Under the pieces are notes generated by a model. It did no database searches, was not told where the DNA came from, and was given only the letters and a program-made list of their open reading frames with translations. The translations under genes and the position numbers were made by a program. DNA of 64,000 bases, from positions 381,296 to 445,295 of the forward strand of contig NZ_KE383923.1 of assembly GCF_000422805.1 (NCBI RefSeq), written 5' to 3'. Every line of letters starts with the position of its first letter. Position 1 is the first letter of the stretch. Source of the stretch: Nocardioides halotolerans DSM 19273. Lineage in GTDB: Bacteria > Actinomycetota > Actinomycetes > Propionibacteriales > Nocardioidaceae. This document shows, piece after piece, positions 25,932 through 34,739 of this stretch.

Positions 25932-26969
25932 TCAGGGCGCGGTACGCAGGTGCGGAGCCATCTCCTCGATGATGTCCAGCGTCTCCTGCTCCGCCTGGTC
26001 GACCGTGACGCCCCACGGCATCCCCACCAGGGCCAGGTGGTCGTAGTCGCGGGCATGCTGCTCCACGCGCCCAGCGAGGTCGCCCGGCCCGCAGACGACG
26101 CCGATCGCGTCGATGGCCTCGTCGGGTACGGCGGCCACCATCGCGTCGATGTCGCGCCGCTGCGCCGCTTCGCGGATCACCATCTGGTCGGCGGTCCAGC
26201 CGTGCAGCGCGAACAGCTTGTCGTAGACCTTGGAGGCGGCGTACTGGGCGATGGCGTAGGCCATCTTGCGGCGACCGGCCTCGACGTCGTCGGTGATCAG
26301 GCACATGAGAATGCCCATCACGGCGACGTCGGCGACGTCCCTGTCCTCCTGCTCCGCACCCGCGGCGAGCTGCGGGCGGACGACCTCGGTGACGTAGCGC
26401 CCGGTGAACATCGGGTGCCCGACCAGGCCGTCGGCCTTTTTGCCGGCGGCGAGCACCATGCGCGGACCGACACCGGCGATCCAGATCGGCAGGCGGTCCT
26501 GCACGGGCGGCGGGGTGTCTGCCGTGGTCTGCAGGTGGACGCGGTAGAAGCGGCCGTCGTGGTGGACGGGTCCCTCGTGGAGCCGCCACAGCTGGCGGAA
26601 TACGTCGATGAACTCCTCCATGCGGAGGGCTGGCGCCTCACCAGTGACCCCGTGCCAGTTCTCCATCATCCCCGCGGTGCCGTTGCCTAAGCCAAGCGTC
26701 AGCCGGCCGTCGGACATCTCGTCGAGGTCCCTAGCCTCCGCGGCCCAGATCAGCGGGCTACGCCCCACGCCGTAGGCGATGTTCGTCCCGATCCTGATCC
26801 GGCTCGAGGCCAGCGCGAAGTTCGCCAGGGGGATGGTGCCCGACCGGTTGTAGAGCTCACCGGTCCACACCGCCTCGAACCCGGCCTCCTCGGCCCGGCG
26901 GACGACCCTCGCGGCTCGCTCGAACCGCTCGCGGCCGTGGCCGCCGCTGAAGACGTTGACGCCGTACAC
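25932..26969 (-). CDS. LLM-class (luciferase-like) flavin/F420-dependent oxidoreductase
   Basis: A 345-residue TIM-barrel luciferase-like protein: VYGVNVFSGGHG at the start, AEEAGFEAVWTGE, IRIGTNIAYGVGRSPLIWA, GRLTLGLGNGTAGMMENWHG and PIWIAGVGPRMVLAAGKKADG. In actinobacteria the class mostly uses coenzyme F420, though FMN-dependent members exist. Typical jobs are oxidation or reduction of CoA-linked or small hydrophobic intermediates. The GTG at 26969 follows TGAGGTC and lies five bases from the racemase stop. It seems to be the final gene of the livHMGF / racemase operon, which suggests action on the imported compound. The frame runs on upstream inside the racemase gene and was not used. Confidence 0.87.
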   Translation of the reverse strand: MYGVNVFSGGHGRERFERAARVVRRAEEAGFEAVWTGELYNRSGTIPLANFALASSRIRIGTNIAYGVGRSPLIWAAEARDLDEMSDGRLTLGLGNGTAGMMENWHGVTGEAPALRMEEFIDVFRQLWRLHEGPVHHDGRFYRVHLQTTADTPPPVQDRLPIWIAGVGPRMVLAAGKKADGLVGHPMFTGRYVTEVVRPQLAAGAEQEDRDVADVAVMGILMCLITDDVEAGRRKMAYAIAQYAASKVYDKLFALHGWTADQMVIREAAQRRDIDAMVAAVPDEAIDAIGVVCGPGDLAGRVEQHARDYDHLALVGMPWGVTVDQAEQETLDIIEEMAPHLRTAP

Positions 26970-26974
26970 CGACC

Positions 26975-28138
26975 TCAGCCCCCGGCCTTGATCGCGCCGC
27001 TGCTGAGCCAGTGCTGGATGTCCGAGTCGGGCACGCCCCAGCCCTGGAGACCCTCGACCGTGTGCTCGCCGGGGAGCGGCGGCGGCAAGCGGAGCTCGGC
27101 CGGCGTGCGGTCGAACCTCGGCACGGGTGCCGGCTGGACGACTCCACCGACCTCGACGAAAGATCCGCGCTCCCGGTGGTGGGGATGGTCCATGACCTCG
27201 TCCGGTCCGAGCACGGGCGCCACGCAGGCATTCAACGGCTCCGCCTCGGCGACCCACTGGTCACGCGTCTTCGTCCGGATGGCGCCGGCGAACCTCGTCT
27301 TCATCTCCGGCCAGGCCGCGCGGTCGTGTTGGTCGGGAAGGTCGGTGAGGCCCAGGAGCTGCACCAGGTCCGCGTAGAAGTGCGGCTCCATCGCCGCGAC
27401 CGAGAGCCACTTGCCGTCCGACGTCTCGTAGAGGTCGTAGAACGGCGACCCGCTGTCGACGATGTTCGTCCCCCGCTCCAGGGCCCAGGCTCCGCTCTGG
27501 ACAAAGCCGTGGAACGCGACCGCGAGCGTGGCGGCGCCCTCGACCATGGCCGCGTCGACGACCTGGCCGCGACCCGACGTACCGCGCTCGAGCAGCGCCG
27601 CGAGGATGCCGAAGGCGAGGACGAGTCCGCCCCCGCCGAAGTCTCCGACCAGGCTTAGTGGCGGGGTGGGCGGCTGCCCCTGGCGACCGATCATCGCCTG
27701 GACCCCGCTCATCGCCACGTAGTTGAGGTCGTGGCCGACGACCTGGGACCAGGGTCCGGTCTGGCCGTAGCCGGTCATCCGGCCGTAGACCAGTCGCGGG
27801 TTGACCTGCTGGCAGTCGTCGGGACCGATGCCGAGCCGCTCAGCCACCCCAGGGCGGAACCCTTCGACGAGCGCGTCCGCGCCCTCGACGAGACGCATCA
27901 CCACGGCGCGTCCCTCGGGGTGCTTCAGGTCGACGGCGACCGACCTCCTGCCGCGGTGGAGCAGCTCGGCCCGGAAGTCCTGCGATGGTCCGACCAGCGC
28001 GGACCCGCTGGCCCGGTCGACCCTGATGATGTCGGCACCGAGGTCGGCGAGCAGCATGGCGCAGAACGGCCCAGGGCCGATCGACCCGATCTCGACGACT
28101 CTGTAGCCGGACAACGGACCCTTCGCAGAAGTCACCAC
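26975..28138 (-). CDS. Alpha-methylacyl-CoA racemase-type CaiB/BaiF CoA-transferase family protein
   Basis: A 387-residue CaiB/BaiF-fold protein. The N-terminal IGPGPFCAMLLADLGADIIRVD is the CoA-binding signature; His136 in VVGHDLNY and Asp166 in VGDFGGGG, thirty residues apart, match the catalytic His/Asp pair of the mycobacterial alpha-methylacyl-CoA racemase. It should invert the stereocentre of 2-methylacyl-CoA so that stereospecific dehydrogenases can proceed, a need in steroid, isoprenoid and branched-fatty-acid breakdown. True CoA-transferase activity is the alternative, since the fold is shared. The start is one of two adjacent GTG codons at 28138-28133, without a clear ribosome site. 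Confidence 0.87.
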   Translation of the reverse strand: MVTSAKGPLSGYRVVEIGSIGPGPFCAMLLADLGADIIRVDRASGSALVGPSQDFRAELLHRGRRSVAVDLKHPEGRAVVMRLVEGADALVEGFRPGVAERLGIGPDDCQQVNPRLVYGRMTGYGQTGPWSQVVGHDLNYVAMSGVQAMIGRQGQPPTPPLSLVGDFGGGGLVLAFGILAALLERGTSGRGQVVDAAMVEGAATLAVAFHGFVQSGAWALERGTNIVDSGSPFYDLYETSDGKWLSVAAMEPHFYADLVQLLGLTDLPDQHDRAAWPEMKTRFAGAIRTKTRDQWVAEAEPLNACVAPVLGPDEVMDHPHHRERGSFVEVGGVVQPAPVPRFDRTPAELRLPPPLPGEHTVEGLQGWGVPDSDIQHWLSSGAIKAGG

Positions 28139-28212
28139 TTCTGCATGACAGCAAATGGCCGGACGGGAGGACAGCCCGCCTCCGAGGGCAGGTGTCGAGT
28201 GCTACACCGCGC

Positions 28213-28905
28213 TCACAGGGCGATCATCTCCTGGACGTCCCGCTTGTCGAGGTCGCTGATCCCGCCCTCGCTCACGAGCAGTCCCTTGCGGAGCGCCAGA
28301 TAGCGGGTGGCGAGCTGCTGGATCATGCCGATGCGCTGCTCGACCAGCAGCAGGGACGTCCCTCCCGACTGGACCTTCCGGAGGGCCTCGACGAGCTGGT
28401 CGATGATCACCGGCGCCAACCCCTCTGTCGGCTCGTCCAGCATCAGCAGCCGGGGGTTGGCCATCAACGCCCGGCCGATCGCGAGCATCTGCTGCTCGCC
28501 ACCGCTCAACGCGATGCCCGACCGCTTCGCCCCACGCGCCAGGTTGGGGAAGAGGTCGAAGACTGTGTCGATGTTCCAGATACCCGAACGCTTGGCCGCG
28601 CGTCCAAGGTGCAGGTTCTCGGTGACGGTCAGGTTCGGGAGGATCCGCTTCCCCTGCGGGACCAGGCAGACCCCGAGTGCCGCGGGTTCGTAGCGCCGCC
28701 CGCTGATGATCTTGCCGTCGATCGCGATGTCGCCGGTAACCGTGGGCACGGCGTACACCGAGAGCAGCGCCGTCGACTTGCCGGCGCCGTTGCGCCCAAC
28801 CAGGCCGACGGTCTCACCGTCGTCGATCGCGAAGGTGACATCCTGCAGGACGACCGCGCCGTCGTAGGAGGCGTTGACGCCCCGGAACTCGAGGACAGAG
28901 GTCAT
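28213..28905 (-). CDS. livF: ABC transporter ATP-binding protein (LivF type)
   Basis: A 230-residue ATPase: Walker A GRNGAGKST, Q-loop CLVPQGKRILPNLTV, signature LSGGEQQMLAIGRAL, Walker B LLMLDEPTEGLAP and the switch His replaced by VEQR as usual in LivF. It energises the LivHM permease at the inner face of the membrane together with LivG. The ATG at 28905 overlaps the LivG stop (ATGA). Seventy-four bases separate its stop from the racemase start, with no terminator seen, so transcription may continue into the catabolic genes. Confidence 0.92.
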   Translation of the reverse strand: MTSVLEFRGVNASYDGAVVLQDVTFAIDDGETVGLVGRNGAGKSTALLSVYAVPTVTGDIAIDGKIISGRRYEPAALGVCLVPQGKRILPNLTVTENLHLGRAAKRSGIWNIDTVFDLFPNLARGAKRSGIALSGGEQQMLAIGRALMANPRLLMLDEPTEGLAPVIIDQLVEALRKVQSGGTSLLLVEQRIGMIQQLATRYLALRKGLLVSEGGISDLDKRDVQEMIAL

Positions 28906-29603
28906 GCCGCGCTCCCCAGGTAGGCCTTGATCACGGCATCGTCCTTGCGGACCTCGTCCGGGGTGCCGTGGCACAGCACCGTCCCGAGGTTGAGGACCGT
29001 GATGACGTCGCAGGTCCGGAACACGCCGTCGACGTCGTGCTCGACCAGCAGTGCGCCCACGCCACGCTCGCGGCACAGGTCCCGCACGTGCTGCAGCATG
29101 TTCACAGACTCGTCGTGGACCAGGCCGGCGCAGGGTTCATCGAGCAGTACGACCCTCGGGTTGCCGATCAGCGCCATCGCCAGGTCCACCGACCGCTGGG
29201 TGCCGTAGGCGACCTCGCTGCACACCCGGTCCATCACCGGTCCCAGGCTCAGGGCGTCGACGATGCCGTCGAGGTCCCGCTCGTGGTTGCGGTGCGCCAC
29301 CAGCTCGAGCTGCTGGCTCACTGTCATGGAGTTGAAGACGCTGGTCTTCTGAAACGACCGGGAGATCCCCGCCTTGCGGCGCCAGCGGACCGACCTGTGC
29401 GTGATGTCCGCGCCGTCGAACTCGACGTTCCCGGAGGTCAATCGCGTTCGGCCGGACAGCGCGTCGACGAACGTCGACTTGCCGGCTCCGTTGGGTCCGA
29501 TCACCCCGTGGACGACACCGGGTTCGAGGGCGATATCGACGTTCTCCAGCGCGCGGAGCTGGCCGTAGCGAACTGAGACCGACGTGGCCCGGAAGAGGCT
29601 CAT
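28902..29603 (-). CDS. livG: ABC transporter ATP-binding protein (LivG type)
   Basis: A 233-residue ATPase with Walker A GPNGAGKSTF, the Q-loop region GISRSFQKTSVF, a somewhat degenerate signature VAYGTQRSVDLAMAL, Walker B VVLLDEPCAGL and switch VEHDVDGV. It is shorter than many LivG proteins (about 250) because an insert after the Q-loop is short. It pairs with LivF to drive uptake. The ATG at 29603 overlaps the LivM stop in ATGA; a slightly longer frame upstream falls inside livM and was not used. Confidence 0.92.
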   Translation of the reverse strand: MSLFRATSVSVRYGQLRALENVDIALEPGVVHGVIGPNGAGKSTFVDALSGRTRLTSGNVEFDGADITHRSVRWRRKAGISRSFQKTSVFNSMTVSQQLELVAHRNHERDLDGIVDALSLGPVMDRVCSEVAYGTQRSVDLAMALIGNPRVVLLDEPCAGLVHDESVNMLQHVRDLCRERGVGALLVEHDVDGVFRTCDVITVLNLGTVLCHGTPDEVRKDDAVIKAYLGSAA

Positions 29604-30667
29604 GCTTGGGGCTTCCTTCCAGTGCGCGACGACCACAGTCTCCGCGACAGGGTCGAGATGGTGCCGACGATGCCGCCCGGGAGGAAGACCAGAACCAGGA
29701 CCGAGGCGATGCCCGTGTAGAGGTAGAGGTTCCCTGAGTTGTTGAACTCAGCTTGCGCGTAGACGTAGAGGAATGCGCCCACGAAAGGTCCCAGCAGAAC
29801 ACCGAGGCCGCCCACGATCGCGGCGATGATCCCGTCACCCGCCTTGAGGAAGTTGAGGAGCTCGGGTGAGACGTAGCCGGAGTTCAACCCGTAAAGCGCC
29901 CCTCCTACCGCGGCGACGAACCCGGAGAACACGAAGGCCGCCAGCCGTGGGAGGAAGGTGTTGTAACCCGAGAACCGCATGCGCTCGGTGTTCTCACGCG
30001 TTCCCTCCAGGATGACGCCGAAGCGGGAGCGCCCAGCCACCCAGAGGAGGTAGGTCACCGCCACCAGGACGATCCAACCGAGGTTCCAGAACACCGTCGG
30101 GTCGAGCAGGTCGCTCACCCCCATCCCAAGGAAGGTCTGGTCACCGATGTTGGCGGCGACCCCGTCGAAGGACCCGGTCGTGTCACGTGCCCACTCCTGG
30201 ATGACGACCTGGTAAATGGCCTGGCCCATCGCCAGGGTCAGCATCATGAAGCCGATGCCGGTGGCGCGAACCACGAGCACGCCCATGGCCAACGCCATCG
30301 CTGTCGTTCCGAGGATCGCGAAGGCCACGGCCTGGTACGGGCTCCACTCCCAGCTGGAGGTCGCGATGCACACCAGGTAGGCCGAGCCGCCGAAGAACGC
30401 CGTCTGGCCGAGGCTGATCAGACCGAGGTGCTTGGCCATGAAACCGACGCTCAGCGACATGAACGCAAGCAGGAGCCCGTTGACCAGGATCCCCATCCAG
30501 TAGAGGTCGTTGACGATGCTCGGCACGGCCAGCCCGGCGACGGCTGCGACCACGGCCACGACGGCGCCGATGGCCACACCACGCGGGGAGATGCCCAGCT
30601 TGAGCCGTCGGCTCGGTGTGGGCGCGAGCGGGTCGTCGGAAAGGAGGAGCGGAGCCTCGACGGTCAT
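29600..30667 (-). CDS. livM: Branched-chain amino acid-type ABC permease (LivM type)
   Basis: A 355-residue membrane protein with about nine hydrophobic helices after a 25-residue hydrophilic N terminus. LivM features are SVGFMAKHLGLISLGQTAFFG, VRATGIGFMMLTLAMGQAIYQ, and the cytoplasmic coupling segment GVILEGTRENTERMRFSGYN that contacts the ATPases. It forms the transport channel with LivH. The ATG at 30667 lies four bases after the LivH stop. The family's substrates range from branched-chain amino acids to urea and aromatic acids, so substrate is left open. Confidence 0.92.
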   Translation of the reverse strand: MTVEAPLLLSDDPLAPTPSRRLKLGISPRGVAIGAVVAVVAAVAGLAVPSIVNDLYWMGILVNGLLLAFMSLSVGFMAKHLGLISLGQTAFFGGSAYLVCIATSSWEWSPYQAVAFAILGTTAMALAMGVLVVRATGIGFMMLTLAMGQAIYQVVIQEWARDTTGSFDGVAANIGDQTFLGMGVSDLLDPTVFWNLGWIVLVAVTYLLWVAGRSRFGVILEGTRENTERMRFSGYNTFLPRLAAFVFSGFVAAVGGALYGLNSGYVSPELLNFLKAGDGIIAAIVGGLGVLLGPFVGAFLYVYAQAEFNNSGNLYLYTGIASVLVLVFLPGGIVGTISTLSRRLWSSRTGRKPQA

Positions 30668-30671
30668 CTCG

Positions 30672-31523
30672 TCACACCCTCTTCCCGGCGAAGCCGGTCG
30701 GGCGCCAGGCGAGCACGGCCACCAGCGCGATATAGGGAAGCAGGGCTGCGAGGTTCGGCAGCCAGACGGCTCCGACGGTCTGGACGATCCCCAGGGCCAT
30801 CCCGGCCGCCATCGCGCCGCCGAGGCTCCCGACCCCGCCGACCACGACGACGATCAGGACGTTGATGAGGATCGCCATCCCCATGCCCGGCTGCACGGAG
30901 AAGTAGGGCGCCGCCAGCGTGCCGGCCAGCCCCGCGAGCGCAGCGCCGAGGCACACGACAGTGAGGCTGACCCGGTCGACGTTGATGCCCAGTATCGCGG
31001 AGGTCTCCCCGTCTTGGCTGGCGGCCCGGATGTGGAGTCCGGTGTCGCTCACCCGCAGCCAGAAGACGAGCGCCGCTGCCATCACGACCGCGATGGCCAG
31101 GATGAAGAGCCGGTAGGTCGGGTAAGCGGTCCCGAACACGTTGCTGGTGCCGTTCAGCACGTCGGGCGCCGGGACCGGCAGCGTGTGCGGGCCCCAGATG
31201 ATGCCGATGATCCGCTCGATGATCAGCGCGAGGCCGAAGGTGATCAGGCCCACCTCGATGTGGCTGCGGGTCTGCAGGTGCCTGAAGAACACGAGCTCGA
31301 GGACGGCGCCGATGACGGCCAGCGCCAGCGGACACACAATCAGTGCCGCCCAGAACGAGACGTGGTTCGTGACGGTGTACGCGAGGTAGGCGCCGCTCAT
31401 GTAGAGCGCACCGTGGGCGAAGTTCATGACCCCGCGGAGGCCGTAGATCATCGCGAGGCCCGAGCTCAGGATCATCAGCAGCGACCCGAGGGCGAGGCCG
31501 TTCAGCAACTGTGCGATGTTCAT
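30672..31523 (-). CDS. livH: Branched-chain amino acid-type ABC permease (LivH type)
   Basis: A 283-residue membrane protein with about eight helices, opening with IAQLLNGLALGSLLMILSS and carrying the LivH coupling region GLHIRAASQDGETSAILGIN. It is the first gene of the importer operon. The ATG at 31523 lies 92 bases downstream of a perfect FadR-type operator overlapping a CATAAT -10 element, so the importer is probably controlled with the catabolic genes of region 1. A longer frame upstream runs through this promoter and was rejected. Confidence 0.92.
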   Translation of the reverse strand: MNIAQLLNGLALGSLLMILSSGLAMIYGLRGVMNFAHGALYMSGAYLAYTVTNHVSFWAALIVCPLALAVIGAVLELVFFRHLQTRSHIEVGLITFGLALIIERIIGIIWGPHTLPVPAPDVLNGTSNVFGTAYPTYRLFILAIAVVMAAALVFWLRVSDTGLHIRAASQDGETSAILGINVDRVSLTVVCLGAALAGLAGTLAAPYFSVQPGMGMAILINVLIVVVVGGVGSLGGAMAAGMALGIVQTVGAVWLPNLAALLPYIALVAVLAWRPTGFAGKRV

Positions 31524-31608
31524 CGGTCGGCTGGCTCCGGCATGCGTGGTCCACTTCCTCACGGGTGTCGGCCCAGTGCCATGAAGCACTGGTGAGTCGT
31601 ACGTCACA

Positions 31609-31625
31609 AGATTATGGTCCAACCA
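31609..31625 (-). promoter_or_regulatory. Perfect FadR-type operator overlapping the livH promoter
   Basis: On the minus strand TGGTTGGACCA (31625-31615) is an exact match to TGGTNNNACCA. The -10 candidate CATAAT begins inside the operator (last two bases CA followed by TAAT). It lies between the stop of the CoA ligase gene (31627) and livH. Binding there would block polymerase at the importer promoter. Confidence 0.62.
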
Positions 31626-31626
31626 T

Positions 31627-33132
31627 TCAAAGTGTGGAAGGGCCAGCTCCACGCTCCGGCTGTAGGACTCCCCAGTCGACCCGGTCCGCGACCAGCCGAC
31701 TGCGCCGCACCTTGCCGCTGTCGTCACGGAACGGCACGGTCGTGAACTCGTAGGACCGCGGGTTCTTGTAGAGCGCGAGCCGCTCGCGCATGAACGCCCG
31801 GAGGTCGGCCTCTTCGGGGGGAGCGCCGTCGTGCTGCACGATGGCGTGGGTCGTGCGGCCGAGCTCGGAGTCCGGCAGACCGACCACGACGCAGTCACTG
31901 ACAGCCGGGTGCGCGATCAGCTGCCCTTCGACCTCGGCGGGGTAGATGTTCGCTCCGCCGCAGATGATCAGGTCGGTCCGCCGGTCGGAGATGTAGAGGT
32001 AGCCGTCCTCGTCCATCCACCCGAGGTCGCCGAAAGTCTCCCACCCGTCGACCACCGGCTCCTCGTCCACGCCGAGGTAGCCGAAGGCTCGTCCCTGTCC
32101 GGGCCGTCGCATGTGGATGAGGCCCTCGGTGCCTCGCGGCAATGAGCTGCCGCCCGCCTCGCGGATGTCGAATTCTCCCAGGATGGACCGGCCGACGGTG
32201 CCCGGCCGGTCCAGCCACTCCTCACCGGACACGAACGCGAGAGCGACCTGCTCGGTCGTCCCGTAGTTCTCGTAGACGCGGTGTGGACCCAGCCACTCCA
32301 TCCAGGCACGCTTGGTGTCGGGCGGGCACGGGCCAGCGGCGTGGACGACCATCTCCAGCGCCGAGAGGTCGGCACCGTGTCGTACCTCGTCGGGGAGGCG
32401 GGAGATGCGGATCATCATCGTGGGCACGATCAGGGCGTAGGTGACCCGGTGCCTCGCCCACGCGTCGAGCGCCTGGGCCGCGTCGAACTTGGCCGTCAGC
32501 ACCACGTGGTTGCCGAGGCTCAGTCCCGAGAGCAGGGCGACGAGGGCGAGGTTGTGGTAGAGCGGGCTACCGGTGTAGACGACTCCGTCGAGCGGGAACC
32601 CCATACGGCGCATCGGGTGGTGGGGGGCCGAGTCGACCACGGCGGAGCCGCCCGAGAGGATGATCTTCGGACGGCCGGTGCTCCCGCCCGAGGTGGGCGC
32701 CTTCATGACTTCGGCGACGACGAGGGGCAGCGCCTCGGCGCGCGCGTCGGTCGGCACGTCCGAGGGCCGGACGCGCGAAATGGCGGTCTCGGGGACCAGG
32801 TCGGACTCGCACACCAGTACCCGCGGTCGGGCTAGCTCCAGGATGGCGCTCAGCTCTGCGGCCGGGAGGCGGTGCGACACGTACTGCGGGGTCGCGCCCA
32901 GCTTGAGGACCGCCATGACCGTGGCCGCGGCATCGACGGAGTTGGGCAGTGCGATCGAGACCATGTCGCCGCTGACTACACCCACGTCCGCCAGTGCGTG
33001 GGCGAGCTGGTTGGAGCGCACGTCGAGAGCGGTCCAAGTCACACTCTCGCCGTCCACCGTGACGGCGGGCTCCGTCCCGCGGGTCCGGGCGAAGTCGGCC
33101 CACGCTTCGACCATGGGGCGCACCGTGCTCAT
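31627..33132 (-). CDS. Acyl-CoA ligase (AMP-forming)
   Basis: A 501-residue ligase. The P-loop is somewhat altered: KAPTSGGSTGRPKIIL instead of the YTSGTTG form, as in some bile-acid and steroid CoA ligases. Further motifs are ENYGTTEQVALAFV (adenine site), GDLGWMDEDGYLYISDRRTDLIICGGANIYPAEVE, and a C terminus DDSGKVRRSRL with the catalytic lysine. It would activate a carboxylic acid taken up by the adjacent importer. The ATG at 33132 with GGAGCGA before it is preferred; 30 further codons upstream have no homology. Its stop adjoins the livH operator, so it belongs to a separate transcript, divergent from the MaoC gene. Confidence 0.88.
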   Translation of the reverse strand: MSTVRPMVEAWADFARTRGTEPAVTVDGESVTWTALDVRSNQLAHALADVGVVSGDMVSIALPNSVDAAATVMAVLKLGATPQYVSHRLPAAELSAILELARPRVLVCESDLVPETAISRVRPSDVPTDARAEALPLVVAEVMKAPTSGGSTGRPKIILSGGSAVVDSAPHHPMRRMGFPLDGVVYTGSPLYHNLALVALLSGLSLGNHVVLTAKFDAAQALDAWARHRVTYALIVPTMMIRISRLPDEVRHGADLSALEMVVHAAGPCPPDTKRAWMEWLGPHRVYENYGTTEQVALAFVSGEEWLDRPGTVGRSILGEFDIREAGGSSLPRGTEGLIHMRRPGQGRAFGYLGVDEEPVVDGWETFGDLGWMDEDGYLYISDRRTDLIICGGANIYPAEVEGQLIAHPAVSDCVVVGLPDSELGRTTHAIVQHDGAPPEEADLRAFMRERLALYKNPRSYEFTTVPFRDDSGKVRRSRLVADRVDWGVLQPERGAGPSTL

Positions 33133-33282
33133 CGCTCGCTCCGTTCGTTTCGCGGTCGGGAGCACACGGTAGGAGCGAACGTCGCCACGGAGGCGGCGTT
33201 GCCCGACGGGCACTGGAGACAACTACACGACGCCGATGGCGACGAGACGCGAGCAGCGCGGCTTCGTGCTTGTGTGCGGGGC

Positions 33283-33735
33283 ATGCAGACCTTCAACAGC
33301 CTCGACGAGATGCGGGCCTTCGTGGGCAACGAGCTCGGCGCGGGCGAGTGGCACCAGGTGACCCAGGAGCGCATCAACGCCTTCGCGGACGCGACCGACG
33401 ACCACGAGCAGATCCACGTCAACCCTCAGCGTGCCATCGAGGCGGGCCTCGGTGGCACGATCGCGCACGGGATGTACACGCTCTCCCTCGGCCCCAAGTT
33501 CATCTACCAGCTCTACTCGGTGGCCGGCTTCTCGCTCAGCCTCAACTACGGCTACGAGAAGGTGCGGTTCCTGAGTCCGGTGAAGGTCGACAGCTTCGTG
33601 CGGATGCGTGCGACGCTCAGCGGGGCGCGCCCCATCGAGGGCGGGACGGTGTTCGCGTTCGACCAGACGTTCGAGGTCAAGGACCAGGAGAAGCCGGCCT
33701 GTGTCGCTCAGGCGGTCGTCGCCTACTTCGACTGA
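33283..33735 (+). CDS. MaoC-family (R)-specific enoyl-CoA hydratase-like protein
   Basis: A 150-residue hot-dog-fold protein of the MaoC/hydratase-2 group: INAFADATDDHEQIHVNPQRA contains the catalytic Asp/His pair, followed by GGTIAHGMYTLSLGP and YGYEKVRFLSPV. It hydrates 2-enoyl-CoA to the (R)-3-hydroxy form or acts in the reverse sense. The nearest family is the NodN-like MaoC group common in actinobacteria beside steroid genes. It precedes the quinone-oxidoreductase gene by 23 bases and is probably co-transcribed with it. The ATG at 33283 has only a weak GCGGGG before it. Confidence 0.87.
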   Translation: MQTFNSLDEMRAFVGNELGAGEWHQVTQERINAFADATDDHEQIHVNPQRAIEAGLGGTIAHGMYTLSLGPKFIYQLYSVAGFSLSLNYGYEKVRFLSPVKVDSFVRMRATLSGARPIEGGTVFAFDQTFEVKDQEKPACVAQAVVAYFD

Positions 33736-33758
33736 ACCTGACCGAGAGGGGAGATCCC

Positions 33759-34739
33759 ATGCGCGCCGCAGTCATCCAGGAGCTGAAAGGTCCTGACGCG
33801 ATCCAGGTCCTCGACGTCGCCGAGCCCCTGGGAGCGCACCCGCGAGCGAAAGGCGGCCGACTGCTCGTGGAGGTGCACGCCGCCGGGCTGTCCTTCATCG
33901 ACCCGCTCCAGACGCGCGGTGGCTACCAGAACGGCGTCTCGGTGCCGTACACCGTGGGCAGCGAGGTGGCAGGGGTCGTGCTCGAGGCCCCGCCCGCCTC
34001 GGGGTTCGCGCCCGGCGACCGGGTCGGCGGGATCATCTGGCAGGGCGGCATCGCCGAGCGGGCGCTCGCCCTGCCGGACTACACGGTCAAGCTCCCCGAT
34101 TCGATGAGCTACGTCGAGGGCGCCGCGCTCTACATGAACTACGCGACCGCGTGGTACGCCTACCGGCGCGCCGGTGTCCGGCCCGGCGAGACCGTGCTGG
34201 TGCAGGGCGCCGCCGGCGGTGTCGGCACGGCCGCGCTGGACCTGGCCGCGTCATTCGGCGCCCGCGCGGTCGCCCTGGTCTCCACGGACGAGAAGGCGGA
34301 GGTCGCGCGTCGGTGCGGTGCCGACGTGGTCGTGCGGTCCGACGGGCCCTGGCTGGAGGAGGTCCGCGAGGTGACCGCTGGCGGCGTTCAGGTGGTCCTC
34401 GACCCGGTCGGTGGCGACCGGTTCACCGACTCGCTCCGCTCGCTGCGCATCGGCGGCCGGCTCGTCGTCATCGGCTTCACCGGCGGGTCCATCCCCGAGG
34501 TCAAGGTCAACCGCCTGCTGCACCGAAACCTGACCGTCACCGGCATCACCATGGACCAGATGGAGCTGGAGCACCCCGGCACCTTGGCCGAGGTGCGCGC
34601 CGGCGTCGAGACGCTGGCCCACGCCGGGGCGCTCCACCCGTACGTAGGGCGGACCTACCCCTTCGAGGAGGCGTCCGCCGCGGTCCGGTCCCTCGAAGAG
34701 CGCTCGGCCATCGGCAAGGTCGTCGTCACGGTGAGGTGA
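33759..34739 (+). CDS. Zinc-free NADPH:quinone oxidoreductase-type MDR protein
   Basis: A 326-residue MDR protein, paralogous to 18323-19300 over its full length: GLSFIDPLQTRGGYQ, VQGAAGGVGTAALDLAA for NADPH, and VLDPVGGDRFTDSLRSLRIG. There are no zinc ligands. It may reduce a 2-enoyl or quinoid intermediate with NADPH. The ribosome site GAGAGGGGAG precedes the ATG. The 3' end overlaps the 3' end of the converging ligase gene (34726-36396) by 14 bases, and that ligase is in turn paralogous to the ligase in the operon of the other oxidoreductase. The repeated pairing suggests one functional unit used for two substrates. Confidence 0.87.
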   Translation: MRAAVIQELKGPDAIQVLDVAEPLGAHPRAKGGRLLVEVHAAGLSFIDPLQTRGGYQNGVSVPYTVGSEVAGVVLEAPPASGFAPGDRVGGIIWQGGIAERALALPDYTVKLPDSMSYVEGAALYMNYATAWYAYRRAGVRPGETVLVQGAAGGVGTAALDLAASFGARAVALVSTDEKAEVARRCGADVVVRSDGPWLEEVREVTAGGVQVVLDPVGGDRFTDSLRSLRIGGRLVVIGFTGGSIPEVKVNRLLHRNLTVTGITMDQMELEHPGTLAEVRAGVETLAHAGALHPYVGRTYPFEEASAAVRSLEERSAIGKVVVTVR

